Part shown: piece after piece, positions 1 through 8,586 of the stretch
How the letters are laid out: every line of letters starts with the position of its first letter
How positions within the stretch are numbered: position 1 is the stretch's first letter
Origin: CBDFHV01 sp965247705
GTDB taxonomy: Bacteria; Pseudomonadota; Alphaproteobacteria; Rhodospirillales; CAMCUA01
Direction of reading: 5' to 3'
Assembly (NCBI GenBank): GCA_965247705.1
Contig: CBDFHV010000081.1
Location: 1 to 64,000 of the forward strand
Length of the DNA: 64,000 nt
The notes under the pieces: model-generated
The model's input: only the letters and a program-made list of their open reading frames with translations
Databases searched by the model: none
What the model was told of the DNA's origin: nothing
Translations under genes and position numbers: made by a program

Positions 1-388
1 TGAAACGCGGCCATCCGGGACGCTGAATGAGCCGAGTTCCGCATTCGGTTAGACGCCAAATTTGCTTCTTGTAGGGAAATAGTGGGATTATTCAGGCTGT
101 CGGCGCGTGTGGCCGAAATAATTTCTTCGCCGGCACACGATTCAATTCCATTCAAGGCCGCCGATAGAATTCATACGAGGAGGCGGTCGGCGACCTGCTG
201 ATTGTCTCGCCGCCCCGCGAATTCTCGTTTGGGAGCATCACCAGCATGCCGTTGATCGCGCTCGATTTCGCCGCCGATGTCGAGCCTGCCACGAGCGAGA
301 CTCCACCCCGCATTCCGGCGATAGGGGGCGGCGCGAGCGCAATCATCAGGGGCGGCAACGAATCCAGCCGAAGTTTGGAACCGGGGCC
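1..388. other. Upstream non-coding or unresolved stretch
   Basis: No convincing gene is seen in the first ~165 bases, which are more AT-rich than the rest of the window. From about 169 to 392 the + strand is open after a TAG, and that frame ends in a TGA overlapping the ATG of the next gene. It could be the tail of a decayed upstream gene. The long antisense frame here is a shadow of the downstream gene. Confidence 0.4.
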
Positions 389-392
389 ATGA
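246..392 (+). CDS. Possible small ORF overlapping the LicD-like gene (uncertain)
   Basis: A 48-codon frame starts with MPLIALDF and ends in a TGA that overlaps the next ATG as ATGA, the usual sign of translational coupling. The frame is open further upstream to a TAG near 166. I recognise no family. It may be the remnant of a longer gene or chance in GC-rich DNA. The overlap is the only support. Confidence 0.2.
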   Translation: MPLIALDFAADVEPATSETPPRIPAIGGGASAIIRGGNESSRSLEPGP

Positions 393-1735
393 CGGGCATG
401 GGGGCGATCGCTACCAGCCCGGCGATATCGGCTCTCATCGCCGTCGTGCTCTATGTGGCGACCTATCTGTCGTTCACCCGTCTTCTGAGATATCCGCGGA
501 ACTGGGTTCTTCCGACCTTGCCGTCGTCGCTCGCAACGGCCGGGCTGGCGGCCATCACGGTGGCCCAGATAGCCGTATCCCCGGATGGCCTCGACCCGAC
601 GGCGCTGGTGGTGGCGGGCGGTTTCATCGTGGTGCTGTTCGGCCTCATCGGTGCTCCCGCCGTCGACTTTCGGCCGGGAACACGATCGGCTATCGGATTT
701 CTCGCCAAATACGGGGATCGGGCGGGCCTTTGCATGTTGGGCCCCGCCCTGGTCGCCGGCTACTTTGTGCCCAATGCCAAGCTCCACTGGGTCTTGGCTG
801 TCGCTCTGGCTATCGAAGCGACCTGGATTCTGCGGCATCGGTGGTCCGACAGGCGTCGGCTATATCCCCTTGGCGGTCGTGACCTGTCGGTCCTGAAGGC
901 GCAGGCCAATGGGGACCTTGAAGACTTCGTGAGACGCCATGGCATTCGGGAACTCGTGCTGTCCAACGGTACGGTCGGCTGGCTCGGCTGTGGCAAGAAT
1001 ACGCCTCCGTGCCCCTTTAACTTTTACCTACGCCGTCTCGGCCTCAATACGGCGCCGTGCTGCCGAGATCATATGAAGGACATTTGTCACTATACGGTCT
1101 CCTGCCTTAGGGACATGGGGGTCGTCCACTGGCTTGACGGAGGCAGCCTGCTGGGAGCGGTGCGCGAGGGAGGCAAGCTCCTGGCGTGGGAAGACGACAT
1201 CGACATCTCGGTTCTGCTCGACGGCGATATAACCTGGGAGTCTCTCGTCTCCGGGATCGCCGAGCGCGGCGCACGGGATGGCTACTATGTCGATGATTTC
1301 AAGGAACTGGGATACATCACAATCTCCTATGATCGGCCGAGATCCTGGCCGTTCAGTTGGGAGCGCAACCGGATGCGCGGCGAGGTCCGGCTCGACCTGG
1401 TCGTATTCCGGCCGGCGGAGAGTCACGGCCGGTCCGTGCTCGAAAGACAACATGCCAAGGGAGCCATGCCCTTGACCGAGAACAGCGGCTACGGCCTGCC
1501 GCGAGAGGTCGTGCTGCCGACCTCGACGATCAACTTCTTGGACGGCAACTTCGCCTGCCCAAACAAACCCCGTTCCTATCTGCGTGTCCTCTACGGTGAC
1601 TTCGAAGAGGTTGAATATACGTATCTCGACTCGGCGGCGGCCGAATCCCGCCGCCAAGCCGACTTTGCCGGCAAAGCGCAAGCGCACGTGCAAGCGCCGC
1701 TGAAGGCCGAACCCGCGCCGGTCGTCAGCGCGTGA
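389..1735 (+). CDS. Membrane-anchored LicD/fukutin-like nucleotidyltransferase-fold protein
   Basis: This 448-residue protein has about five hydrophobic segments in residues 8-150 and a soluble C-terminal half. Around residues 247-277 it carries WLDGGSLLGAVREG followed by WEDDIDISV. This is the signature of the LicD/fukutin family, whose members transfer phosphocholine or other phospho-groups to surface glycans, with the DD(I)D acids binding metal. A CC pair and other cysteines lie just before the domain. The combination of an N-terminal membrane domain and a LicD domain suggests modification of a lipid-linked or envelope sugar at the inner membrane. The acceptor cannot be told. The start is chosen for its ATGA overlap with the preceding frame. 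The gene converges on rlmE and overlaps it by 11 bases. Confidence 0.75.
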   Translation: MTGMGAIATSPAISALIAVVLYVATYLSFTRLLRYPRNWVLPTLPSSLATAGLAAITVAQIAVSPDGLDPTALVVAGGFIVVLFGLIGAPAVDFRPGTRSAIGFLAKYGDRAGLCMLGPALVAGYFVPNAKLHWVLAVALAIEATWILRHRWSDRRRLYPLGGRDLSVLKAQANGDLEDFVRRHGIRELVLSNGTVGWLGCGKNTPPCPFNFYLRRLGLNTAPCCRDHMKDICHYTVSCLRDMGVVHWLDGGSLLGAVREGGKLLAWEDDIDISVLLDGDITWESLVSGIAERGARDGYYVDDFKELGYITISYDRPRSWPFSWERNRMRGEVRLDLVVFRPAESHGRSVLERQHAKGAMPLTENSGYGLPREVVLPTSTINFLDGNFACPNKPRSYLRVLYGDFEEVEYTYLDSAAAESRRQADFAGKAQAHVQAPLKAEPAPVVSA

Positions 1736-2441
1736 TCGCGGTGGCTCGGAATCCTTGGGCGACGACGTAGAATTCCGAGGACTCGGCCCGGCTTGACGGC
1801 GGTTTGGCGTGGCGCACGGTGGCGAACTGCCGCTTCAGTTCGACCAGGATCGCTCCTTCCGTGCCTCCCTGCAGGACCTTGGCGACGAAACAGCCCCCCG
1901 GCGCCAGAAGCCCCCGCGTCAGGGACCAGGCGGTTTCGCACAAGGCCACAATCCGCAGGTGATCGGTCGCCACATGACCGGTGCTGGGCGGCGCCATGTC
2001 GCTGAGAACCACGTCGGCGGCGCCGCCCAAAGCCGTCCGCAGGTGCGCTTCGACGGGCTCTTCGCGGGCATCGCCCTCGATGACGATGGCGCCGGCCACC
2101 GGATCCATTGGGCTCATGTCGACGGCGACCACCGCGCCGCCCTCTCCCGCACCCACGGCCTCCGCCGCCACCTGGGTCCAGCCCCCCGGCGCCGCGCCCA
2201 GGTCCACCACCCGCAGACCGGGCTTCAAAATGTGAAAACGGTCGTTGAGTTCGATGAGCTTGAAGGCGGCGCGGGAGCGGAAGCCGCGCCGGCGGGCCTC
2301 GGCCACGTAGGGATCGTTGAGTTGCCGCTCGAGCCAGCGGGTGGAGGCGACGGTACGGCCCTTGGCGGTGCGCACCCGCTGCTTGAGGGGCCGGGCGGTG
2401 GGACGGGCGGCGCGTTGGCCTCGCCGGGGGCCGCGGCTCAC
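1725..2441 (-). CDS. rlmE: 23S rRNA (uridine-2'-O-)-methyltransferase RlmE/FtsJ
   Basis: RlmE methylates U2552 of 23S rRNA with S-adenosylmethionine, late in 50S assembly. The SAM motif VVDLGAAPGGWTQVA is present, as is the catalytic K-D-K-E set of the RrmJ fold: an early K in SRAAFKL, the D of LSDMAPP, the K of FVAKVLQGG, and the E in SSEFYVVAQGF near the end. The preceding region also reads SRWLERQLNDPYV-like, typical of the family. I chose the GTG at 2441 because it overlaps the stop of the upstream phosphatase gene as GTGA and gives 238 residues, the usual length. An upstream ATG would add 34 unconserved Arg/Gly-rich residues. The ppx-rlmE pairing is common in alphaproteobacteria. Confidence 0.95.
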   Translation of the reverse strand: MSRGPRRGQRAARPTARPLKQRVRTAKGRTVASTRWLERQLNDPYVAEARRRGFRSRAAFKLIELNDRFHILKPGLRVVDLGAAPGGWTQVAAEAVGAGEGGAVVAVDMSPMDPVAGAIVIEGDAREEPVEAHLRTALGGAADVVLSDMAPPSTGHVATDHLRIVALCETAWSLTRGLLAPGGCFVAKVLQGGTEGAILVELKRQFATVRHAKPPSSRAESSEFYVVAQGFRATAITR

Positions 2442-3481
2442 GGTCGGGAGGCCGGTGCCTGCTCGGCCAGCAGTCCCAGGATCAGCCCCTCGCGCAGTCC
2501 CCGGTCGGCGACTCGCAAGCGACCCACCGGCCAGCGGCGGCACACCGCCTCGAGCACGGCGCAGCCGGTGAGCACCAGGTCGGCCCGCTGGCGGCCGATG
2601 CAGGGATGCGCGGCGCGGCCCTCGAAATCGAGGTCGATCAGGCGGGCGCAGGCGGCCAGTAAGTCGTCGAAGGCCAGCATCAGGCCATCGACCCGGGAGC
2701 GGTCGTAACGGGGAAGGTCCAGATGAATACCGCCCAGAGTGGTTACCGTGCCGGACGTTCCCAGCATCTGCACCTGGCCCGCGGCAACATGGTCGGCGAC
2801 GCCAAGGGCCTTGTCGAAGGGGTCGAGTTGGGCGTCCACCTGGTCGATGATCTCCTCGTAGACGTCCCGGCTCATGCGGTCATGGCCATAGGCCTCGGAT
2901 AGGGTGACGACGCCCAAGGGAATGGACATGGTGTCCAATACCTGGGGCGGACCATTGCCTTCGACGTCGATCCAGCTCAGTTCCGTGCTGCCGCCGCCGA
3001 TATCGAACATCAACGCCCGCGGGACGATGGCTTCCAGCAGCGGGGCGCAGCCGTCCAGGGTCAGGGACGCTTCCTCCTCGGCGGAGATGGGCTCCAGGGC
3101 CAACCCCGTTTCACAGGCCACGCGGTCGAGGAACTCCGGGCCGTTGACGGCGCGGCGACAGGCTTCCGTGGCGACGCAGCGGGTCCGACGGACGCCGCGG
3201 CGGGCCATGCGGCGGGCGCACACCGCAAGGGCCCGAAGGGTGCGGCGCATGGCGGCTTCGGACAGTCGATCCGACGTTCCCAGCCCCTCGCCCAGCCGGA
3301 CGATGCGCGAGAATGTCTCGACAACCCGGAATCCGTCGTGGGCGGGGGCGGCGATCATCATGCGGCAGTTGTTGGTCCCCAGGTCCAGGGCGCCATAGAC
3401 CGGCAGCCGCCGGCGATTGCCCCATTGGCGCGCCGCGGGGCGCGGCTTGCACGATTCCTCCCAGGTCTGACCGGTTCCCAT
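2438..3481 (-). CDS. Ppx/GppA family phosphatase
   Basis: This is an ASKHA-fold exopolyphosphatase/guanosine-pentaphosphatase-like protein of about 347 residues. It shows the phosphate-1 motif GALDLGTNNCRMMIA, the ATEACRRA segment, ISAEEEA, and the phosphate-2 motif MFDIGGGSTELSW. The family hydrolyses polyphosphate or pppGpp. This short version lacks the C-terminal HD domain of enterobacterial Ppx, as is usual for the copy next to rlmE in alphaproteobacteria, so substrate is uncertain. I placed the start at MGTGQTWEE. The open frame extends 41 codons further upstream without conserved sequence. It is translationally coupled to rlmE by a 4-base overlap. Confidence 0.88.
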   Translation of the reverse strand: MGTGQTWEESCKPRPAARQWGNRRRLPVYGALDLGTNNCRMMIAAPAHDGFRVVETFSRIVRLGEGLGTSDRLSEAAMRRTLRALAVCARRMARRGVRRTRCVATEACRRAVNGPEFLDRVACETGLALEPISAEEEASLTLDGCAPLLEAIVPRALMFDIGGGSTELSWIDVEGNGPPQVLDTMSIPLGVVTLSEAYGHDRMSRDVYEEIIDQVDAQLDPFDKALGVADHVAAGQVQMLGTSGTVTTLGGIHLDLPRYDRSRVDGLMLAFDDLLAACARLIDLDFEGRAAHPCIGRQRADLVLTGCAVLEAVCRRWPVGRLRVADRGLREGLILGLLAEQAPASRP

Positions 3482-3674
3482 TCCCAATATCCATTGTTTT
3501 TCTGCGAGCGGCGTCGCATGGCCGGCGGATCGGCCTTTTGCGAAAGCATAACGGCATCTCGGCGGGTGGGGAACCCTTCCCCCTTTGCCCGGGACGGCAG
3601 GCAAGTCATTGTGGCGCCTTCACGGCACCGCATTGCGCGCCGAGGTCGGGATAGGGAACCGGGAGCGAGAACCG

Positions 3675-4100
3675 ATGGAGCAACGACTTAGCATTGTCAC
3701 CCTGGGAGTTGCCGACATTGAGGCAAGCCGGGCGTTCTATGCCCGGCTGGGCTGGACGCCGTCCCCGGCAAGCAACGATTCGGTGGTCTTTTACGACGCC
3801 GGCGGGGTGGTTCTGGGCCTTTACGGGCGCCAAGCCCTGGCCGAAGACGCGACGGTGGACCCGAAGGGCGAAGGCTTCCGGGGCGTGGCCGTGGCCTATA
3901 ACGTGCGCGAAAAGGCGGACGTGGACGGCGTGCTGCGGGAGGCGGAGGCGGCCGGAGCGCGGATCGTCAAGCCGGGCCAGGACGTGTTTTGGGGCGGCTA
4001 TTCGGGCTACTTCACCGACCCCGACGGCCACCTGTGGGAGGTGGCGTGGAACCCCTACTTCCCCCTCGACGACCACAGCAGGGTCACCTTGCCGGCATGA
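3675..4100 (+). CDS. VOC superfamily (glyoxalase/bleomycin resistance-like) protein
   Basis: This 141-residue protein has paired beta-alpha-beta-beta-beta modules. It opens with LSIVTLGVADIEASRAFYARLGW and closes with GYFTDPDGHLWEVAWNP, both hallmark VOC segments; the E of LWEV is the usual metal ligand. The subgroup often annotated glyoxalase/dioxygenase has unknown substrates. The ATG at 3675 is preceded by a GGGAG ribosome site. An upstream in-frame ATG at 3585 would add unconserved residues. The gene diverges from the Ppx/GppA gene, with about 190 bases between the starts. Confidence 0.85.
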   Translation: MEQRLSIVTLGVADIEASRAFYARLGWTPSPASNDSVVFYDAGGVVLGLYGRQALAEDATVDPKGEGFRGVAVAYNVREKADVDGVLREAEAAGARIVKPGQDVFWGGYSGYFTDPDGHLWEVAWNPYFPLDDHSRVTLPA

Positions 4101-4240
4101 TCCCTTGGTATTGAGGCCAATCCCGCCCGTCGACGGGAACCGAACGGTGTTTGTTTCGGGCGCAAGCACCCCATGTTAAGGTCTGCGCCCGGCGGGTCCG
4201 GCCGGCAGCACGCCTCGGGTTCCCCTTCTCCATTGTGCGG

Positions 4241-4924
4241 ATGGCCGCAGTGTTGACGCGCGAGAGCATACGCGATGACTACGTCCAGCGCCTGATCGAA
4301 CATGAGGGCGAAGGTTGGACGCCCCTGAGCGAAGACGAGATGCTTGCCTCGCGGGAATCCGTCCTTCGCCGCATTCCGCCCAGCGAAGACGTCTGGATCT
4401 TCGGCTACGGCTCCCTGATCTGGAACCCCGCCTTTCATTTCGTCGACACCCGCGTCGGCACCCTGTTCGGCTATCATCGGCGGTTCTGCCTGTGGACCAC
4501 CATGGGACGGGGCAGCCCCGACTATCCGGGGCTCATTTTGGGGCTCGAACGGGGCGGCTGCTGCCATGGACTGGCCATGCGAATCGCCCCCGAGGCGGTG
4601 GAAACGGAAACCGACATCATCTGGCGTCGCGAGATGCTCCGCGGCGCCTACATTCCGCGTCTGGTGCGCCTGCGCAGCGCCGGCGCGGTCATTCGCGCCG
4701 TGACGTTCGTCATCAATCACCGGCACGGCGCCTACGCGGGCATCCTTCCCGAACACATGGTGGTCGAGCGCCTGGCGAGGGCCGAGGGCCGTTTGGGCCC
4801 CTGCGCCGAATACCTCTCCAACACGGTCGAGCATCTGGACGAGTTGGGCGTGCAAGATCGGCACATGACCCGCCTGCGGGACCAGGTGCAGCGTCTGTGC
4901 CTGGACAGCGGCGCTTCCGGCTAA
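4241..4924 (+). CDS. ChaC-like gamma-glutamylcyclotransferase
   Basis: ChaC enzymes split glutathione into 5-oxoproline and Cys-Gly in the cytosol. The 227-residue protein has the defining glycine loop VWIFGYGSLIWNP, then FGYHRRFCLWTTMGRGSPD, and a Glu-containing RREM segment in the position of the family's catalytic glutamate. It ends with the long helix containing LSNTVEHLDELG. I chose the ATG at 4241; the 30 upstream codons are Arg/Pro-rich and not conserved. Whether it is specific for glutathione is inference. Its products would be substrates for the oxoprolinase-like and dipeptidase-like genes 20 kb downstream. The next gene starts 17 bases after the stop. Confidence 0.88.
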   Translation: MAAVLTRESIRDDYVQRLIEHEGEGWTPLSEDEMLASRESVLRRIPPSEDVWIFGYGSLIWNPAFHFVDTRVGTLFGYHRRFCLWTTMGRGSPDYPGLILGLERGGCCHGLAMRIAPEAVETETDIIWRREMLRGAYIPRLVRLRSAGAVIRAVTFVINHRHGAYAGILPEHMVVERLARAEGRLGPCAEYLSNTVEHLDELGVQDRHMTRLRDQVQRLCLDSGASG

Positions 4925-4941
4925 CGGTCCGAACCAGGCAG

Positions 4942-5628
4942 ATGGCAACCATGGACGGAACCGACCGCCCGGTATTGTGGGAACGCCGATTGCGCTCGTG
5001 GTCGGGGCTGATTCTCGCCGCCTACGTCATTCCCCACCTTGTCAATCACGGCCTGGGCCTCCTGTCCCTCGATGCCATGGAGGCCATGCGCCGAGGCATG
5101 GGCGCCCTATGGGGGAATACCATTGGCGGTATCGTGCTGTTCGGCGCCTTCCTGCTTCATTTCGGCCTCGGTCTGTGGACGCTCTATCGGCGTGCCCATC
5201 TTCGAATGCCCGCCTGGGAGGCGGCCCAGATCATCCTCGGCCTGCTGATCTGGCCCCTGCTGATGGGTCACGCCATCGGCACCCGCCTCACCACCACCCT
5301 GATCGACGTCGAGGTGACCTTCACCCAGGTGGTGGCCGTCCTGTGGCTGGGACCCTGGTGGTATGCCCCCAAGCAGATGGCGCTCATCGTGGTCGTATTC
5401 GGCCATCTGGCGGTGGGGTTGCATTACTGGCTGCGATTGAAGGACTGGTACGCCCGGGCATTGCCGGTGCTCTATCCAATGGCGATCCTGCTTCCGGTCC
5501 TGTCCCTGCTCGGCTTCTCCCGCGCTGGCGTGGCGGTCGGCCGCCGGGCGGCGGACGATCCCGGTTGGTTCCCCGAACTCATGGCGGCCCGCAATGCCGC
5601 GCCGCCCGATCTACTGTTGCGATTCTAA
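4942..5628 (+). pseudogene. Truncated membrane domain of an adenylate/guanylate cyclase-type protein, cut by a MITE
   Basis: The 228 remaining codons encode a five-to-six-span membrane domain starting RRLRSWSGLILAAYVIPHLVNHGLG, with several membrane histidines. It resembles the N-terminal domain of alphaproteobacterial class III cyclases that continue with a 2Fe-2S ferredoxin domain and a cyclase domain. Those downstream domains are absent here. At codon D-L the sequence enters the 93-bp MITE, which supplies the last four codons (LLRF) and the TAA stop. What remains is therefore a 5' fragment with no catalytic part. Assignment to the cyclase family is from memory of the membrane domain, so moderately sure. 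The truncation at the repeat is seen directly. Confidence 0.65.
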
Positions 5629-5706
5629 CATTTGGTTCCTGAGCCCGGGGGTGAAGGTCGCAGTTTGCGTAGATTTAATGGGAACGAAATGTCTCGATCG
5701 GAACAG
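5614..5706 (-). mobile_element. 93-bp IS630-related MITE, copy A
   Basis: This copy is the reverse complement of the elements at 7254-7346 and 43267-43359. It is 93 bp, flanked by TA on both sides (5612-5613 and 5707-5708). Its ends read CTGTTGCGATTC and, inverted, CTGTTCCGATCG. It sits exactly where a + strand cyclase gene and a - strand desaturase gene both lose their 3' parts, and it supplies the stop codons of both. Confidence 0.9.
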
Positions 5707-6503
5707 TAGGTCATATTCCAGGTGATGAACCGTACGAACCCGTTGCTGCGGGTGGTGCGGCTGTTGCGCAGCATGTCGGGCACCGTGGGACAGTCCGCAT
5801 GCTCCGCCAGCAGGAAGGCGCGCAGGAACGGCTGCCCCGCCAGGGCGGGGGCCAGCCACGTCCAGACCACAAGATCGCTTCCCGCCGCCACCGACCCGAT
5901 CGCCACCAGGGCATAAAGGATCAGGAAACGCCGCGATTCGTCGGCCACGGCCCGCCGCTGCCGCGCCGGGACGAAGGGCTCCCCGCTCCTGTCCAGGGCG
6001 TTGGCGACGATCGTGCGAGCCTGATCGCGCCACAGGGGCAGGCCGCTCAGGTGCCACAGATAGGCCGCCCGCGTGCGCCGGCTGGCGGTGGCCCGTTCCG
6101 GATCGCGCCGGGGATCGCGGGTGTGGCGATGGTGGGCCATGTGGAACAAGCGAAACCAGCGGGGCGGCACCAGCAGCAGGAATCCGCACAGGCTCGCGAC
6201 GGCACGGTTGAGCCAGGGCGAGCGAAAGGCGGTGCGACGGATGGATTCGTGCATGGCGGCGAACAGAAACACGATTAGAATCCCCTGGGGGACCAGCAGC
6301 AGGGGCCAGAATGGCGCTTGGTAGGCGATCAGGGAGCCGAGGGCCACGATGCCGACCCCGTGAACGGCCAGCCGCCACAGGCCCGGGCCGTCGGAACGCG
6401 CCAGCAATTGTTGGCGCCGTTGTCGGCTCAAGGGATTGATCAGGGCGCGGTGGGTGGTCGCCACGGGACGGCCTCCGGTGTCGCGGTGAAGGCAGCGGTC
6501 CAT
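5625..6503 (-). pseudogene. Fatty acid desaturase, 3'-truncated by a MITE
   Basis: This is a membrane di-iron desaturase of the MocD/DesA type. The first two histidine boxes are present as HESIRR (residues ~85-90) and HMAHHRHT (~121-128), between four hydrophobic segments. The sequence is normal to FITWNMTY, where the third box (HxxHH after the last membrane helix) should begin. There it runs into MITE copy A, which adds 26 unrelated residues and a TAG. With the third box missing the di-iron site cannot form, so I call it a pseudogene. The upstream end looks intact; the ATG at 6503 is the first, and later starts are possible. Confidence 0.8.
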
Positions 6504-6563
6504 GGTGACCCAGGGCGCGCGGAATTGCTATCGTCGCCAGCCCAGTTTCCCGATTCGCCCCCC

Positions 6564-7187
6564 ATGGGACTCAAATACGGATTCAACAAGGTGGTCGCGG
6601 CACTGGCGCTCCTGCTTCTGTCGCCCATTTTTCTCGCGGTCGTCCTCGCCATGAGACTGGAGTCCCTGCTCCGACCCCGCGCCCGGGGGCCGGTCCTGGT
6701 GACCGACGAACGGATAAGCGAAGGGCGCCCCTTCAGCTTGATCAAGTTCCGCACATACTTCCCCAGCGACGACGAGGGCTTGGCCGACAAGAAGGGCACA
6801 ACCGGCTTCATCAACGACCGCGACGTAACGGCGGCGGGCTGGTTTCTGCGCAAGTACTACCTCGACGAGCTGCCCCAGCTCGTCAACATCGTGGCCGGGC
6901 ACATGTCCTTCGTCGGCCCCCGCCCGGTCCCCCGCGGCCAGTACGACAGCACACTTCGCCAGGGCTACCAGGCCAAGAAGCGCCTGCGGGCCGGCCTCGC
7001 GGGCCCCGTCCAATCCCTGAAGGGCCAGTGGCGCGCCCTTGGCACCTACCTGGACGCGGACGAGGAACTGATCGAGGCCTATGGGTCCCGGTCGCCGCTC
7101 TCCATCCTGTTGCTCGACCTGAGGATCATGGGGCAAACCCTCGGCAAAGTCTTCCAAGGCGACGGGCTGGAAGATCCCAATCGGTAG
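6564..7187 (+). CDS. Bacterial sugar transferase (polyprenyl-phosphate glycosyl-1-phosphate transferase family)
   Basis: These enzymes add the first sugar-1-phosphate to undecaprenyl phosphate for exopolysaccharide, O-antigen or glycoprotein synthesis. The 207-residue protein has one N-terminal reentrant/membrane segment (residues ~8-28), then the family motifs LIKFRTYFPSDD, the TAAGWFLRKYYLDELPQL helix and GHMSFVGPRPVP. The Asp-Glu pair in LDELPQL is the catalytic region. It is the short single-domain form and lacks the multi-span N-terminal part of WcaJ-like enzymes. Several positions are unusual, such as FRTYF in place of FRTM. It diverges from the broken desaturase. No other glycan genes are adjacent. 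Confidence 0.88.
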   Translation: MGLKYGFNKVVAALALLLLSPIFLAVVLAMRLESLLRPRARGPVLVTDERISEGRPFSLIKFRTYFPSDDEGLADKKGTTGFINDRDVTAAGWFLRKYYLDELPQLVNIVAGHMSFVGPRPVPRGQYDSTLRQGYQAKKRLRAGLAGPVQSLKGQWRALGTYLDADEELIEAYGSRSPLSILLLDLRIMGQTLGKVFQGDGLEDPNR

Positions 7188-7253
7188 GGTGGTTCGCGGC
7201 ATTCGTCATCCAGGTGGTACCCATTGATCCCCGACCCGATTCGGGCGACTCTA

Positions 7254-7346
7254 GTGTTCCGATCGAGACATTTCGTTCCCATTAAATCTACGCAAACTGC
7301 GACCTTCACCCCCGGGCTCAGGAACCAAATGTTAGAATCGCAACAC
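7254..7346 (+). mobile_element. 93-bp IS630-related MITE, copy B, abutting the IS
   Basis: This 93-bp copy is identical in length to copies A and C and nearly identical in sequence. It is flanked by TA at 7252-7253 and by the TA at 7347-7348 that it shares with the IS630 element. Its left end GTGTTCCGATCGAGACA matches the IS right end, and its right end (inverted, GTGTTGCGATTCTAACA) matches the IS left end. It encodes nothing. Confidence 0.9.
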
Positions 7347-8425
7347 TAGTGTAGCGATTCCAACGCTTGTTTCCCTCGGTTGACCTTATCGATGATGGAA
7401 CTGGCGGAAGCCGTCCAGGCGAAAGGCTTGGGGTCGGCGTTGTGCTGGTCGAGGTAGTCGTTGATGGCCATTTGCAATTCGACGATGGAGTGAAACACGC
7501 CGCGACGGATGCGCTTTCGGGTGATCTCGGCAAAGAAGCGTTCGACCAAGTTGAGCCACGACGCCGAGGTCGGCGTGAAATGCAGGTGGAACCGGGGATG
7601 GCGTTTCAGCCAGCGCTTGACCTCCGGCGTCTTGTGGGCGGCGTAGTTGTCGACGATCAGGTGGAGAGCCAGGTGCTTCGACGTCGCGCGGTTGATCTTG
7701 TTCAAGAAGCGGATGAACTCCTGATGGCGATGCTTCTGCATGCATTGGCCGATGACCGTGCCGTCGAGCACGTCGAGCGCCGCGAACAGGGTGGTGGTGC
7801 CGTGGCGCTTATAGTCGTGGGTCATGGTGCCGGCCCGGCCCTTCTTCATCGGCAGGCCCGGCTGGGTGCGGTCGAGTGCCTGGATCTGGGACTTCTCGTC
7901 CACCGACAGGACGATGGCGTGCTCCGGCGGGTTGACATACAGCCCGACCACGTCCTCGACGTTCTCGGCAAACCGCGGATCATTGGACAGCTTGAAAGTC
8001 GCCACCAGATGCGGTTTCAGCTCATGTGCCTTCCAGATCGCCTGAACGCTCGACGGCGCGATGCCCACCGCCTTGGCCATCGTTCGCAGGCTCCAGTGGG
8101 TCGCGTCCGGCGGCGTTTCCGTCTTGGTCTTCTCGATCACCCGCATGACCACATCCGCCGCAAGCGGTGCCTTGCCCGGCGGGCGCGTCTTATCGCGGCA
8201 CAAACCGTCCACGCCGGCCTCCACATAGCGCGTCCGCCAGCGTCGGATGGTCGGTTTGCTCACGCCCAAGCGGCGCTGGATCTCATCGGTGCCAACGCCG
8301 TCGCCGGCCAGCCGTACAATCCGAGCCCGTCGGACATGCTTCTGCGGCGTGTTGCCATTGGCGATCAACGCCTCCAGCCTGTCCTGATCCCCAGGCGCCA
8401 GCTGGATCCTCACTTTCTTCCCCAT
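7346..8425 (-). CDS. IS630-family DDE transposase
   Basis: The 359-residue protein has an N-terminal helix-turn-helix region (DEIQRRLGVSKPTIRRWRTRY, residues ~47-67, followed by a second winged segment) and an RNase H-like catalytic domain. The DDE triad is visible as VLSVDEKSQIQ, HLIVDNYAAHKT and SWLNLVERFFAEIT. This is full family length. The stop codon is TAG formed by the target-site TA plus the base beyond it, so the element borrows part of its stop from the insertion site. The protein could act in trans on the 93-bp MITEs, whose ends match those of this element. Confidence 0.93.
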   Translation of the reverse strand: MGKKVRIQLAPGDQDRLEALIANGNTPQKHVRRARIVRLAGDGVGTDEIQRRLGVSKPTIRRWRTRYVEAGVDGLCRDKTRPPGKAPLAADVVMRVIEKTKTETPPDATHWSLRTMAKAVGIAPSSVQAIWKAHELKPHLVATFKLSNDPRFAENVEDVVGLYVNPPEHAIVLSVDEKSQIQALDRTQPGLPMKKGRAGTMTHDYKRHGTTTLFAALDVLDGTVIGQCMQKHRHQEFIRFLNKINRATSKHLALHLIVDNYAAHKTPEVKRWLKRHPRFHLHFTPTSASWLNLVERFFAEITRKRIRRGVFHSIVELQMAINDYLDQHNADPKPFAWTASASSIIDKVNRGKQALESLH

Positions 8426-8482
8426 GAACCCAGAATCGCATCACACCTGCCCGATGGGAATCATTTGTTTCGAGCGGAACAC
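7349..8482 (-). mobile_element. IS630-family insertion sequence, intact
   Basis: The 1134-bp element lies between TA dinucleotides at 7347-7348 and 8483-8484, as expected for IS630/Tc1-type insertion. Imperfect terminal inverted repeats start GTGTAGCGATTCC on the left and, inverted, GTGTTCCGCTCGA on the right. It carries one full-length transposase gene on the - strand. It looks recently active: no frameshift, complete ends, and MITEs with matching ends nearby. Confidence 0.88.
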
Positions 8483-8493
8483 TAGGCGTCCCA

Positions 8494-8586
8494 TGCGCCT
8501 CTTTACTTCGTGTCTCCCGCTCATAGTCAGTGCCGGTGTCGCGGCAATGGCCGGGCTCGCATGCGGGCGGGCCGACACGGCCTGAT
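8494..8586 (+). CDS. Possible 30-codon lipoprotein-like ORF (uncertain)
   Basis: Just right of the IS, MRLFTSCLPLIVSAGVAAMAGLACGRADTA would make a tiny hydrophobic peptide with a LAC-G lipobox-like end, as in small lipoproteins. The frame ends within the start region of the following flippase gene. It could equally be a leftover of a gene broken by the insertion. Weak evidence. Confidence 0.2.

Noticed and set aside
152..838. A 228-codon - strand gene opposite the LicD-like gene.
   Set aside because: It has the low-complexity composition of an antisense shadow and no recognisable domain, whereas the + strand has clear LicD motifs and membrane spans.
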